From Azophilus sp965200465 (GTDB taxonomy: Bacteria; Pseudomonadota; Gammaproteobacteria; Pseudomonadales; Azotimanducaceae), in assembly GCA_965200465.1 (NCBI GenBank), contig OZ241358.1, positions 2,356,001 to 2,420,000 of the forward strand: a stretch of DNA of 64,000 nt. Reading direction: 5' to 3'. The notes beneath the pieces are model-generated. The model saw only the letters and a list, made by a program, of their open reading frames with translations, was not told the DNA's origin and made no database searches. Numbering within the stretch: the first letter of the stretch is position 1; every line of letters starts with the position of its first letter. Below are positions 34,539-43,243 of this stretch, piece by piece. Position numbers and translations under genes: made by a program.

Positions 34539-35098
34539 GCGTCCTCCTCCGCTTCGGGTTCCGGCACCGCAGGAGCGGATTCCGCCGCATCCCCCGTTTC
34601 ATCCGGAGTTCCTTCTTCACTGCCTTCCCCGCCGCCTTCCTCGCTATTTTCCTCGCCGCCCGCCTCGGTGAATTCTGCGGGTTCGTCGGCAGTTTCGGGA
34701 ACGGCCTCCGAAGAGTCCTCGGCGGCGGCTTTCTGCGCGGCGGCCTTCCTTTGCTCTCGTTCCCGCTCCTGCTCCTTCATCTCGTCTTCGTAGATTTTCG
34801 AGTTGCCCAGCACCGGCGCCTTGCGCCGGATGACGAGATTGCGCAGCACGGCGTCATTGAACTTGAAGGCGCTTTCGAGCTCCGCCAGCCCCTGCTGGCT
34901 GATTTCGATGTTCATCAACACATAGTGCGCCTTGTGCATCTTGGCGATGGGATAGGCGAGTTGCCGCCGGCCCCAGTCCTCCAGACGATGCACCTTGCCG
35001 GCCCAGCGCTCAACGAGCCCCTGATAGCGCTCGATCATGCCATGCACCTGATCGCTCTGATCGGGATGCACCAAAAACACCACTTCGTAGTGCCGCAC
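34535..35098 (-). CDS. rpsF: 30S ribosomal protein bS6 with long acidic tail
   Basis: The first 100 or so residues are ordinary bS6 (RHYEVVFLVHPDQSDQVHGMIERY, EDWGRRQLAYPIAKMHKAHYVLM, FKFNDAVLRNLVIRR). The start is GTG 35098 with GGAAGGAG upstream. The protein then runs on to 187 residues, against about 131-135 in E. coli. A short charged helix (EREREQRKAAAQKAAAE) leads into about 60 residues rich in Glu, Pro and Gly. In E. coli, RimK adds Glu residues to the bS6 C-terminus after translation; here an acidic tail is encoded directly. Confidence 0.95.
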   Translation of the reverse strand: MRHYEVVFLVHPDQSDQVHGMIERYQGLVERWAGKVHRLEDWGRRQLAYPIAKMHKAHYVLMNIEISQQGLAELESAFKFNDAVLRNLVIRRKAPVLGNSKIYEDEMKEQEREREQRKAAAQKAAAEDSSEAVPETADEPAEFTEAGGEENSEEGGGEGSEEGTPDETGDAAESAPAVPEPEAEEDA

Positions 35099-35167
35099 AG
35101 TAGTTCTCCTTCCGGTGTTGTTCCGCCTCCGCCAGCGGCCGCCCGCAGCGTGAAGCAAGGAGTTCAG

Positions 35168-35186
35168 CCCCGCTTTTGGGGGCGGG
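35168..35186 (-). promoter_or_regulatory. hairpin in the rpsF leader
   Basis: CCCGC pairs with GCGGG across an 8-base loop, about 70 bases before the rpsF start and just after a TAGAAT hexamer on the minus strand. The rpsF leader in many bacteria binds the bS6:bS18 dimer for autoregulation; whether this is such a site is not established. Confidence 0.3.
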
Positions 35187-35230
35187 TGCGCAATTCTAAC
35201 ACGCAGGTCGTTGATGCGCGGCGCGGATCC

Positions 35231-35977
35231 TCATCGGCTGCGCTGCGGCTGCGCCCTTTGGCGGACGGCCTCGAACAGCAGCACGCCGGCGGCGACCGAA
35301 ACGTTAAGGCTGTCCATTTCCTCCGCCATGGGGATGGACACCAGTTCGTCGCAGGTCTGACGGGTCAGGCGGCGCAGGCCAGCGCCCTCGTTGCCGACGA
35401 TGCAGGCGATGTTGCGGGTGAGGTCGGCATCGCTCCAGCGGCGGGGCTGGCCGGCGTCGGCGCCGACCAGCCAGACGCCTAGGCGCTTGAGCCACTCCAA
35501 GCGGCGCACCAAGTTGCTCACCTCCACAAGGATCATCCGCTCTGCGGCGCCGGAGGCGGCCTTAAGGGCGGCCGCGTTGAGAGGGGCGCTGCGGCGTTTC
35601 GGCAGCAGCACGGCCTGAACGCCGGCGGCGGCGGCGGTGCGCAGGCAGGCGCCAAGGTTGCGCGGGTCTTGGACGCCGTCGAGCACCAAAAAGAGCTTGG
35701 GCGTCGGCCAGGCGTCGAAGTGGTCTGCAAACGCCTGTTCGCTGCGCAGGGGCAGGGCTTGGCAGGACGCCACTGCGCCCTGATGCGCCGCGCCGCCGAT
35801 GCGCCGCAGCCGGCTGCCGTCGGTGAACTTGCAACACAGGTTTCGCTCCGCCGCCAAGGCCCGCAAGGCGGCAAGACGCTCATCGCGCCGGTTGCGCTGC
35901 AGCCACAGCACCCGCACCCGCTCGGGAGCGTCGCGCAGCAGCGCCTCCACCGCATGGATGCCGCTGACGTAGCTCAT
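35231..35977 (-). CDS. rlmB: 23S rRNA (guanosine-2'-O-)-methyltransferase RlmB (TrmH/SpoU family)
   Basis: RlmB methylates the 2'-O of G2251 in 23S rRNA. 248 residues from ATG 35977: an N-terminal substrate-binding domain (YVSGIHAVEALLRDAPERVRVLW), then the SPOUT knot domain with LVLDGVQDPRNLGACLRTAAAAG, CIVGNEGAGLRRL and SIPMAEEMDSLNVSVAAGVLLFEA. It starts 4 bases after the rnr stop, the rnr-rlmB order of gammaproteobacteria. Confidence 0.95.
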   Translation of the reverse strand: MSYVSGIHAVEALLRDAPERVRVLWLQRNRRDERLAALRALAAERNLCCKFTDGSRLRRIGGAAHQGAVASCQALPLRSEQAFADHFDAWPTPKLFLVLDGVQDPRNLGACLRTAAAAGVQAVLLPKRRSAPLNAAALKAASGAAERMILVEVSNLVRRLEWLKRLGVWLVGADAGQPRRWSDADLTRNIACIVGNEGAGLRRLTRQTCDELVSIPMAEEMDSLNVSVAAGVLLFEAVRQRAQPQRSR

Positions 35978-35981
35978 GGCC

Positions 35982-37763
35982 TTAAGGCGAATTTCTTCCG
36001 GAGCGCCCCCGTCTGCGGCGGCCGGCGCCGCGCCCCGATGGAGGAGAGTCCGCAAGCTCCAGGTTCAGGCGGCCGAGCTCCGGCTGCACCCCCACCAAGC
36101 GCACCCTGACGGCGTCTCCGAGACGGTAGCGGACTTCGGTGGTTTCGCCGACCAGATGGAAGGGAGGCACATGGCGAAAGTAGTCGCCGCCGAGAGCGGA
36201 GACGTGCAGCAGGCCCTGGATGTAGCAGCCTTCGAGTTCCGCGAACAGGCCGAACTCGGTGACGCCGGCGATCACCGCGGCGAAGGTCTCGCCGACCCTG
36301 GACGCCAAGTGGCTGCATTTGAGCCAGGCATCCACCATCCGTTCGGCGTCCTCCGCTCGCCGTTCAGCCAGCGAAGCGCTGCGGCCCAACTCGGCCAGCT
36401 CCCCTTGGCTGGCCAGCTTGTGCGGTTCGCCGTGCAGCAGAGCCTTGACGGCCCGATGCACCAGCAAGTCCGGGTAGCGCCGGATGGGCGACGTAAAGTG
36501 GGCGTAGCGGTCCAAGGCCAAGGCGAAGTGGCCCTGCTGTTGGGGCTGGTACAGCGCTCTTTGCATGGACTGCAAGGCCAGCATCTCGAACAGCCAACCG
36601 TCCGGACGCTTTTGCACCGCCCGCAGGGCCTTTTGCAGGGCCGGGGCCGTCAAGTCGTCAGGCAGGGCGGCGCCCACCATCGCAAAGGCGCTGGCCAAGG
36701 TCTCCACCTTCGCCGGGTCCGGCGGCTCATGCACCCGCAGCAGTGCGGGCGCGTTGCAGCGATGCAGGAACTCGGCGGCGCAGACGTTGGCGGCGATCAT
36801 GGCTTCCTCGATCAATTGATGGGATTGCAGCCGCACCGCCGGCTTGATGGCCCGCACCGCCCCGCCGCTCAGTTCCAAGGTGCTTGCAAAGGGCTCGAAG
36901 TCCAAGGCGCCCCTTGCCTCCCGGGCTTGGCGCAAGGCCGCATAAACATCGAACAGCACCGCCAAGGACTGCGCCACCGCATCATTGGCCACTGCCCGCC
37001 GACCGCAGCGGAAAGACTCCGCCTCCGCGTAGGTCAGCCGCGCCTGGGAGCGGATCACCGCTTCGCGGAAGCGGAAGTCCCTGATTCGGCCGGCGCGGCT
37101 TACCGTCATTTCGCACACCACCGCCAAGCGGTCCTCGTCCGGGCGCAGGGAGCAGATGCCGTTGGACAGGGCCTCCGGCAGCATGGGAATGACCCGCTCC
37201 GGGAAATAGACGGAGGCGCCGCGCTCGGCGGCCAAGGCGTCCAAGGCGCTGCCGGGGGGAACATAGTGGGCCACGTCGGCGATGGCCACCAGCAGGCGCC
37301 AGCCGTTGCCGCTGCTCTGCGCATAGACCGCGTCGTCGAAGTCCCGAGCGTCGGCGCCGTCGATGGTGGCCAGCGGCAAGGAGCTGAGGTCTTCTCTTCC
37401 CGCACGGTCGTCGGGGCCGATGGATGCCGGCGCGATGCGGTCCGCTCCCCGCCACTCCGAGGGAATGCCGTAGCTGGCCACCGCAGCCCAAGTGGCGGTC
37501 TCGGCAACGGTCTCACGGCTTAGGACCTCGTCTATGCGCCCCACCGGCCCGCGCCGGTTTTGCCCGGTGACGGAGATGCGCACGATGTCGCCGTCCTGGG
37601 CGTAGCGGGAGCTGTCGCTTAGACCCACGCGAATGCGTTGCTCCGGACCTAGGGACTGCACATGGGCGCCCCGCTTGGTGGAGCGGAAAACGCCCACCAA
37701 AGGACGGGACCTCAGGGCGGCGGCGGCCTGCTGTTCTCGTTTGGGCAACGGCTGTCCTGGCAA
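35982..37763 (-). CDS. rnr: ribonuclease R, N-terminally short form
   Basis: A processive 3'-5' exoribonuclease of the RNB family. The catalytic centre is intact: IDGADARDFDDAVY with all four Asp, ERVIPMLPEALSNGICSL, HKLIEEAM-like QSHQLIEEAMIAAN and HFTSPIRRYPDLLVHR. A C-terminal S1 domain (VTEFGLFAEL..GLLHVSALGGDY) and a basic tail follow. At 593 residues it is about 200 shorter than E. coli RNase R and lacks the N-terminal helix-turn-helix and the first cold-shock domain. The frame is open upstream into the TonB gene but has no earlier ATG, GTG or TTG; I use TTG 37763. It could be called RNase II-like by size, but the rlmB neighbour and tail favour RNase R. Confidence 0.9.
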   Translation of the reverse strand: MPGQPLPKREQQAAAALRSRPLVGVFRSTKRGAHVQSLGPEQRIRVGLSDSSRYAQDGDIVRISVTGQNRRGPVGRIDEVLSRETVAETATWAAVASYGIPSEWRGADRIAPASIGPDDRAGREDLSSLPLATIDGADARDFDDAVYAQSSGNGWRLLVAIADVAHYVPPGSALDALAAERGASVYFPERVIPMLPEALSNGICSLRPDEDRLAVVCEMTVSRAGRIRDFRFREAVIRSQARLTYAEAESFRCGRRAVANDAVAQSLAVLFDVYAALRQAREARGALDFEPFASTLELSGGAVRAIKPAVRLQSHQLIEEAMIAANVCAAEFLHRCNAPALLRVHEPPDPAKVETLASAFAMVGAALPDDLTAPALQKALRAVQKRPDGWLFEMLALQSMQRALYQPQQQGHFALALDRYAHFTSPIRRYPDLLVHRAVKALLHGEPHKLASQGELAELGRSASLAERRAEDAERMVDAWLKCSHLASRVGETFAAVIAGVTEFGLFAELEGCYIQGLLHVSALGGDYFRHVPPFHLVGETTEVRYRLGDAVRVRLVGVQPELGRLNLELADSPPSGRGAGRRRRGRSGRNSP

Positions 37764-37816
37764 GGGCTTCGTGCGGCCAGATTGGACGATTGGAGTTGAG
37801 AAAGCAATTTTGCGGG

Positions 37817-40114
37817 CTAGAAGCGCAGCCGCACCCCAAGGGAGGCGGTGCGGTCCTTGTTTGGCCTTGCTCCGTAGGGCTGGCGGCCCATGATGGCCGT
37901 CTCCCGGGTCAGGTTCTCCATCCGGGCGAAAACCGCAATGCTCTCCGTCGCCGCGTAGTCAAGGGAGGCGTCCAGAATCAGGGCGCTGTCGGTGCGCTCG
38001 AACGGCCCGCAGGAGGCGCGGGTGCAGACGGCATCGACATAGTTGACGGACACGGACAGATTCCAAGGCGCCCTCGCCAAGCCGACGGTCAGGTGCAGTT
38101 GGTGGTCGGGTATGTAGGGCAGGGGATCGCCCCGCTTGACGCTGCCGAAGAAATCCGTGTCGGCTACGTCGGTGTCGAATTCGCCGTCGATGTAGGTGTA
38201 GGCGAGGCTCACCGGCAGGCTGAAGGCCCTTTCCGGAAGCAGCTCCGCGCCGATGCGCAGTTCGAGGCCGAGCACCGTGGCCGCATCGCCGTTGAAGGCG
38301 TCGCCGATGACGCAGTCCACGCCGGACGAGGCGGTGCATTCGCCCAGCAGATTGTCGTAGTCGCTGAGGAACCAGGTGGCGGCGCCGTTGAAGCGCTCGT
38401 CCGTGAAGCGCAGCCCGGCCTCGTAGTTCAGAGCCGTTTCCTCGTTCACCCCCGGGGCGTTGGTCGGGGCCGTGAAGCCCTTGTGGACGCCGCCGAAGAA
38501 GGACAGCTTCTCGTTTAGGACATAGACCGCGCCCATGCCCGGCAGCCACACCTGAGTCTTGTTGCGGCGGCTGCTGCGGAAGTTGTCCTCCGCCCGGGAG
38601 GTCGGATCCGCGGTGTATCCGCTGCGGGTCTCCCAGCGGGTCCTCCGCTGGTCAATGCTCTCGAAGCGCACGCCCGGGGTGAGCTTCCAGTTGCCCCAGA
38701 GAATTTCGTCGATTAGGAAGAACGACCAGGCTTGAGCCTCCTGCAGGCGGTTGCCGGCGTTGCCCAGCAGCCCCTCGTCGTCCAGCCGCAGGGCGCCGCC
38801 GACCTGGCTGTAGGCGCTGTTGCGCTGCAGGCGGTCCTCCTCGTCCTCATGGTGGCGGGCGCCAAGGTTGATTTGGTGGGCAAGCGCGCCGGTGGTCGTG
38901 CGCCAAGTCAGCTGCGCTTGATAGCCCTTGGAGAAGTATTCCCTGGCGTTGGAGCGCATCTGAATGCTGCCGGGAGGAGTGTCCTGGGCGCCGTGCAGAA
39001 TGGCCTGCAGTTGCGCCGGGGCCATCCCGCCCAAGGAAGACCCTTGGTTGATCGCCTGCACCACGTTGGCCCAACTGGTGCGGGAAAGGGATTGGGCGTC
39101 GTTGCTGCCGTCAAAGTCGATGCCTTCGGTCTTGAACCAGTTGCGCTCGTGCCTGTTGTCGTAGAAAGCGGCGGACAGGGCCAAGGCGTTGCTTGGCGTC
39201 CAGCGGTAACGGGCGATGACCTGCTTGTGTTCGGTTTTGATGCGGTCCAAGGCTGACAGACCGTAGCGGCGGAAGGGAGCTTCGGCGAAATCGGCGTCCG
39301 TCAGGCCAAGGTAGCTCTGCGCCGATTTCTGGTCGGCGCGTTGGTACTTCAGATCCAGGCGATGGCTGGAGCCGTCCGGCGCGTAGGCGAGCTTGACCGT
39401 GTAGTCGTCCAAGTCCAGTCCGGAATCGCCGCCCCCATCGACGTCTTGAAAGCCATCGGAACGCCACTGGTGGGTCTCCACCAAGAAGCCGAAGCCCGCT
39501 TGGTTGCGGGCGCCGTAGTGGGCGTGCAGCCGCCAGGTGGCGTCTTCGCCGCCTTCGAGCAGGGCGTAGCCGGAGGCCGCATCGGGAATGGGGGTGGAGA
39601 TCATGTTCAGGGCGCCGCCGATGGTGTAGGGGCCTTGGGTGATGGCCGCCGGGCCGGTCAGCACTTCGACGGCCGACAGGCGCCCGACGGTGGGAAAGTA
39701 ATAGGCGCTGGGCGCGGAATAGGGCGCTGGGGCGATAAGCACGTTGTCCTCCAGCAGAGTGATGCGCCCGCTGCGCTCCGTGGCCACGCCGCGGATGCTG
39801 ATGTTGGGCCGCAGCCCGTAGCCGTCCTCCACCTGAACGGACACGCCGGGCACTTGGCGAATGATGCGCTGAATGTCGGCATGGCCAAGGCGCTGCAAGT
39901 CCTCCCGCCCAAGGTGGTAGGCGCCGCCCACCGCTTGGTCGATGGGCGCCCGTTCGCCGACGATCAACACCTCCTCGATGTAGGGGCCGGGCTCAGCCGC
40001 CGCAGGGTTGCCTAGGAGCGGAAAGGCGATTGCGCAAAGGGCTGCAAGCCGTGCGGCGGCGCTGGGTTGACGCTTTGCAGCACCAAGAACCGGGGCGGCT
40101 GGGGAATGGTTCAT
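37817..40114 (-). CDS. TonB-dependent outer-membrane receptor, Fur-controlled
   Basis: A 765-residue outer-membrane transporter. It has a signal peptide (ARLAALCAIAFPLLGNPAAA), a TonB box-like stretch EEVLIVGER, the plug domain (IQRIIRQVPGVSVQVEDGYGLRPNISIRGV and SAVEVLTGPAAITQGPYTIGGALNMIS), and a beta-barrel ending in the aromatic C-terminal strand GVRLRF. The architecture and plug resemble ferric-siderophore or ferric-citrate receptors (FecA-like). A near-perfect Fur box lies 46 bases upstream of the ATG, so iron uptake is the likely role. No tonB, exbBD or ABC partner genes are adjacent. rnr begins 53 bases downstream on the same strand, with no terminator seen between. Confidence 0.93.
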   Translation of the reverse strand: MNHSPAAPVLGAAKRQPSAAARLAALCAIAFPLLGNPAAAEPGPYIEEVLIVGERAPIDQAVGGAYHLGREDLQRLGHADIQRIIRQVPGVSVQVEDGYGLRPNISIRGVATERSGRITLLEDNVLIAPAPYSAPSAYYFPTVGRLSAVEVLTGPAAITQGPYTIGGALNMISTPIPDAASGYALLEGGEDATWRLHAHYGARNQAGFGFLVETHQWRSDGFQDVDGGGDSGLDLDDYTVKLAYAPDGSSHRLDLKYQRADQKSAQSYLGLTDADFAEAPFRRYGLSALDRIKTEHKQVIARYRWTPSNALALSAAFYDNRHERNWFKTEGIDFDGSNDAQSLSRTSWANVVQAINQGSSLGGMAPAQLQAILHGAQDTPPGSIQMRSNAREYFSKGYQAQLTWRTTTGALAHQINLGARHHEDEEDRLQRNSAYSQVGGALRLDDEGLLGNAGNRLQEAQAWSFFLIDEILWGNWKLTPGVRFESIDQRRTRWETRSGYTADPTSRAEDNFRSSRRNKTQVWLPGMGAVYVLNEKLSFFGGVHKGFTAPTNAPGVNEETALNYEAGLRFTDERFNGAATWFLSDYDNLLGECTASSGVDCVIGDAFNGDAATVLGLELRIGAELLPERAFSLPVSLAYTYIDGEFDTDVADTDFFGSVKRGDPLPYIPDHQLHLTVGLARAPWNLSVSVNYVDAVCTRASCGPFERTDSALILDASLDYAATESIAVFARMENLTRETAIMGRQPYGARPNKDRTASLGVRLRF

Positions 40115-40159
40115 GGAAAAAGTTGCTCCAATTGGTGAGTGGGCGCAACTTAATACAAG

Positions 40160-40174
40160 TGATAACGATTATCA
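40160..40174. promoter_or_regulatory. Fur box upstream of the TonB receptor
   Basis: TGATAACGATTATCA is a perfect 6-3-6 palindrome and matches the core of the Fur consensus (TGATAATNATTATCA) at nearly every base. It lies in an AT-rich patch that otherwise GC-rich DNA lacks and would overlap the receptor promoter. Confidence 0.85.
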
Positions 40175-40216
40175 ACTAGATTATCGAAGGCGTGGCGAAG
40201 GAGGTCCGCTTGGGGT

Positions 40217-40303
40217 TGGTGCCGAGGAGAGGACTTGAACCTCCACGGGGTTACCCCCACTAGCACCTGAAGCTAGCGTGTCTACCAATTTCACCACCTC
40301 GGC
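40217..40303 (-). tRNA. leuT: tRNA-Leu (anticodon CAG)
   Basis: Read on the minus strand, it starts GCCGAGGTGGTGAAATTGG and closes with CCTCGGC, A and an encoded CCA. The anticodon arm is CTAGC-TTCAGGT-GCTAG, giving anticodon CAG (reads CUG). A long variable arm (TGGGGGTAACCCCG) marks a class II tRNA, and the T loop is TTCAAGT. Length 87. It stands alone between the TonB receptor and folE2. Confidence 0.96.
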
Positions 40304-40480
40304 GAGAAGCGGGCGGGCAATTTAATGGGCTTGGCGGCGGCTTGTCAAACTGAAAAGCCAGCTGGTCAGCGCCGCCGCCCGAACGCCGCCGGCGAATTTG
40401 CGCCAGGACGGCTGTCGAATGCGTTGCGCTGCAAGGGCTGGAAGGTGTTGCGCAGCCGGCTTCCATGCCGCCGGGCCGCT

Positions 40481-41431
40481 CTAGGGAATGGGCAGGTAGC
40501 CTTTCTCCACGCCTTTGGTGAAGACGCCAACGGCGTCGTGGGCGTGCAGGCTCTCGTGATGTTCTATGCGCACCCAAAAGTCGCAGAGCCGCCCGTCCTG
40601 CTGCAGCAGCACCTTGAGCTTGCGCCCGGCGTCCTCGATGAACATGAGGTTTTGCCCGTTGAGCCGGGCGAACTCCTGCTCGTCCTCCCGCTTGACCGCT
40701 GTCTGCACCGGCGTTTGCAGGGCGCCCTCCACGTCGTCTATCAAGTTCGTGATGGGGAAGTGGATGAGGCCGTCGCGCAATTTCACCAGCAGGCGGGCGA
40801 CGCTGCGCTGGCTGTGGGGCGTGGCGACGATGCCCTGTTCCGTGCCAAGCCAAGCCTTCACTGCACTGGCCTTGACGGAGCCGCGGCACCCGAAGTCCGC
40901 CTCGAACTGATTCTGAATCAACTGCCGCGCCAAGGCGGCGGAGCAGGGGCAGGTGGATGAGTAGTAAACGCCTACGCCCAGCTCCAAGTGGATGGCTCCG
41001 TCCATCAGGGTGCCCTTGAGGGTCACTGGATAGCTGTTCCAGCCGGAATTTTCGCTCACCAAGGCGTTGCGCCTGAGGTAGTAGTCGAACTCGAATTGAA
41101 CGAAGGCCCGGCTTGACAGCCCGCGGTGCGACTCCAAAACCGAAGCAAGCAGCAGCTTCAGCCCCGCCGCGGTAAGCGGGCGCGTTTCCGCATGCTCGTC
41201 CAGGATGAGGTAGAGGCGCGACATATGGATGCCCTTGGCCTTGGGATCCGCCAAGTCCACATAAACCTGCACCCGGGCCTGCACCTGCCGGGTTTGGTCG
41301 CCGTCCTTCACCAGCAGCGGCTGGTGAATGTCGCTCATGCCCACCCAATCCAACGCCGCCTGCGGTTTGCGCAGCTCGCGGCTCGCCACGTCCGGCATGT
41401 CGTTGGCGACGACCAACTCCGGTTCGCTCAT
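40481..41431 (-). CDS. folE2: GTP cyclohydrolase FolE2 (type IB)
   Basis: FolE2 makes 7,8-dihydroneopterin triphosphate from GTP, the first step of folate and queuosine synthesis, using a metal other than the Zn that FolE1 needs. The 316-residue protein has LDWVGMSDIHQPLLV, the active-site STCPCSAALARQLI and TPHSQRSVARLLVK segments, FPITNLIDDVEGALQTPVQTAVKREDEQEFARLNG and the closing RIEHHESLHAHDAVGV. The ATG at 41431 fits the family. In other bacteria folE2 is often under Zur control during Zn shortage, but I see no Zur box here. Confidence 0.95.
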   Translation of the reverse strand: MSEPELVVANDMPDVASRELRKPQAALDWVGMSDIHQPLLVKDGDQTRQVQARVQVYVDLADPKAKGIHMSRLYLILDEHAETRPLTAAGLKLLLASVLESHRGLSSRAFVQFEFDYYLRRNALVSENSGWNSYPVTLKGTLMDGAIHLELGVGVYYSSTCPCSAALARQLIQNQFEADFGCRGSVKASAVKAWLGTEQGIVATPHSQRSVARLLVKLRDGLIHFPITNLIDDVEGALQTPVQTAVKREDEQEFARLNGQNLMFIEDAGRKLKVLLQQDGRLCDFWVRIEHHESLHAHDAVGVFTKGVEKGYLPIP

Positions 41432-41667
41432 TCGGTGTGTCCTATCATGGTTTTGCAAAAGCCTTGGGCCCGTGGGCCGGTCCGCGGGGCTGAGCGCACC
41501 GCCGGCAGGGCTGTCCGTTCGGGCGGGATTGTACAAGATTCCTCATTGGACATCCGACAAGGGGCACTGGCGCCGGAAGCCGAATGCTGACACAATCTTC
41601 AACCAATGGCGATTGAGAGGCCGCTGCGACTCGTGCATCGGGTGGATTTGCAGCTAGGGAGCAAAGC

Positions 41668-41808
41668 GTGACGGAGACGGAGCAACTGGTGTTGCTGGCA
41701 ACGGAGATCGTGGAGTGGACGGTGGTGGGCGGCCTCGCCGCGCTGGCGGTGTACGGCGCCGTCCGGGAGTTCATGGAGAAACGCAAGAAGGGCAAAAAGA
41801 CCGCCTAG
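41668..41808 (+). CDS. small single-pass membrane protein (46 residues)
   Basis: Starts at GTG 41668 with AGGGA about ten bases upstream. The protein has an acidic N-terminus (MTETEQLVLLATEIVEW), one hydrophobic helix (TVVGGLAALAVYGAV) and a very basic C-terminus (REFMEKRKKGKKTA), the layout of a small inner-membrane protein with its tail in the cytoplasm. I do not recognise it. It is divergent from folE2 and convergent with ygfZ, ending 45 bases before it. Confidence 0.55.
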   Translation: MTETEQLVLLATEIVEWTVVGGLAALAVYGAVREFMEKRKKGKKTA

Positions 41809-41852
41809 ACGAGCTGTGCTCCGGCCGCCTCAAGCCCCTTGGTGCGCAAGGA

Positions 41853-42677
41853 CTAGTGGAACTCGGTTGCCCCTTGGTGGGCGGTCAGCGGCGGCATTGC
41901 GTTCTCGGCGACGACGGCGAGCGCCGTTCCGGCGCGGCCTGCCGCCGCCGCCGCCACGACCATGCCGGCGGCCCGGCCCTGTGCGTCTTGCACTGCAACG
42001 CCCACCGAGGCCGGCGCACCCGACCATTCCAGGCGCTTAAGGCGGCGTTTGACCTGGCCGCGGTGCTGCGCCCGCGCAACCACTTCCTGGCCTAGGTAGC
42101 AGCCCTTGGCGAAGCTGACCGCGCCGAGTTCGTCGAGAGCCAGCATCTGCGGCAGGAAGGTCCCGGAGGTGGCCGCCTGCAGCCAGACTTCGCGACGGTC
42201 GATGGCGGCTCGGCCCCATGCGCAGGGGGGCAGCGGCGGAGCGCTTCGCAGGAGGCTTTCCGGCTTGCTCGATGCGTCTTCGGCGCCGTCGCCGGGCTGC
42301 GGAACCAGCACCTGCCGGTCGGCGTCGAGATGCAGGGCCGGAGGGCCGAGGCGCAGGCCGATGGCACCGATGACGCCGGCGGCGTCTAAGTCGGCGGCGC
42401 GGGTTTTTGAGAACGCCAGATAGGGCCGCAGAAAGTCCAGGACGACGGCGCAGAGGGTGCGGTGCAGCAGCAGCATGATGCGCTGCTCCCGCCGCCAAGC
42501 GTAGCCGGTCAGCACCGTGCGGCCCTTAAGGTTGCACATGGCGGTGAAGGCCGGGGCCTCGCTCAGGGCGTTTGCGTCGGTGGTCAGGTATCCCTGTAGA
42601 AACGCAGCCGAATCCCGGCCTTCGAAGCGCAGCAGCCCAAGTTCATGCAGCCGCAAGGCGCCCTTGGCGTCAGCCAT
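41853..42677 (-). CDS. ygfZ: folate-binding protein YgfZ (Fe-S cluster/tRNA modification factor)
   Basis: YgfZ is a GcvT-like, tetrahydrofolate-binding protein that helps maintain certain [4Fe-4S] enzymes such as MiaB. The diagnostic KGCYLGQEVVARAQHRG motif (KGC-Y-x-G-QE) is intact. The N-terminal part has FEGRDSAAFLQGYLTTDAN, as in the family. ATG 42677 or GTG 42680 could start it. It is divergent from sdhE, as in E. coli. Confidence 0.93.
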   Translation of the reverse strand: MADAKGALRLHELGLLRFEGRDSAAFLQGYLTTDANALSEAPAFTAMCNLKGRTVLTGYAWRREQRIMLLLHRTLCAVVLDFLRPYLAFSKTRAADLDAAGVIGAIGLRLGPPALHLDADRQVLVPQPGDGAEDASSKPESLLRSAPPLPPCAWGRAAIDRREVWLQAATSGTFLPQMLALDELGAVSFAKGCYLGQEVVARAQHRGQVKRRLKRLEWSGAPASVGVAVQDAQGRAAGMVVAAAAAGRAGTALAVVAENAMPPLTAHQGATEFH

Positions 42678-42967
42678 CACGGCGTCCGCATGGGGAGGAT
42701 GTCTGCATGCAATTGCGGTTCATGCCCATTGGCGGCCCATTGTTTGTTGGTTCAGAATTGTTGCCGGCTTTGGCGTTGCTGTCGAGTCCGCACCAGCGGG
42801 CAGACTGCGGAAATTTACCATAACTCATTGAAAAAAAAGATGTTTGTTACGGAAATGAGGGTTTTTTGCAACAGGTCGGCCAACTTCGGTGAGCAGTGGC
42901 GTCCGCATGGGCCGCGCCGGCTGGCGGGTGGGGCGGGCGGGAGCGCCGTTCCGGGCGGAGGCGGCTA

Positions 42968-43243
42968 GTGGCCTGTGGCAAGCAAGGGGAGTTCCCGGTG
43001 GAGTTGGGCCGCCTGCGCTGGCGCAGCCGCCGGGGGATGGCGGAAGTGGAACTGCAGCTCATTCCCTTTCTCGAGCGTCGCTTGCGGCGTCTTTCCGCAA
43101 AGGATCAGGAGTCCTACGCTCGGCTGCTGGAGGCGGACGATTGGCAAATTCAGGACTGGCTGCAAGGCCGCAGCGAACCTGCGTCGCCGTCACTGGCCCG
43201 CATCGTCAGACTAATTCGACGCTTTGAGTCGGTTTCGCTTTGA
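42968..43243 (+). CDS. sdhE: FAD assembly factor SdhE
   Basis: SdhE promotes covalent attachment of FAD to succinate dehydrogenase and fumarate reductase. The short protein (about 91 residues) has the functional RGM motif (WRSRRGMAEVELQLIPFLE) and the LLEADDWQIQDWLQG helix. There is no ATG upstream of the conserved part; the GTG at 42968 has GGAGG 7 bases before it. The gene lies about 290 bases from the divergent ygfZ and overlaps ygfX. Confidence 0.9.
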   Translation: MACGKQGEFPVELGRLRWRSRRGMAEVELQLIPFLERRLRRLSAKDQESYARLLEADDWQIQDWLQGRSEPASPSLARIVRLIRRFESVSL

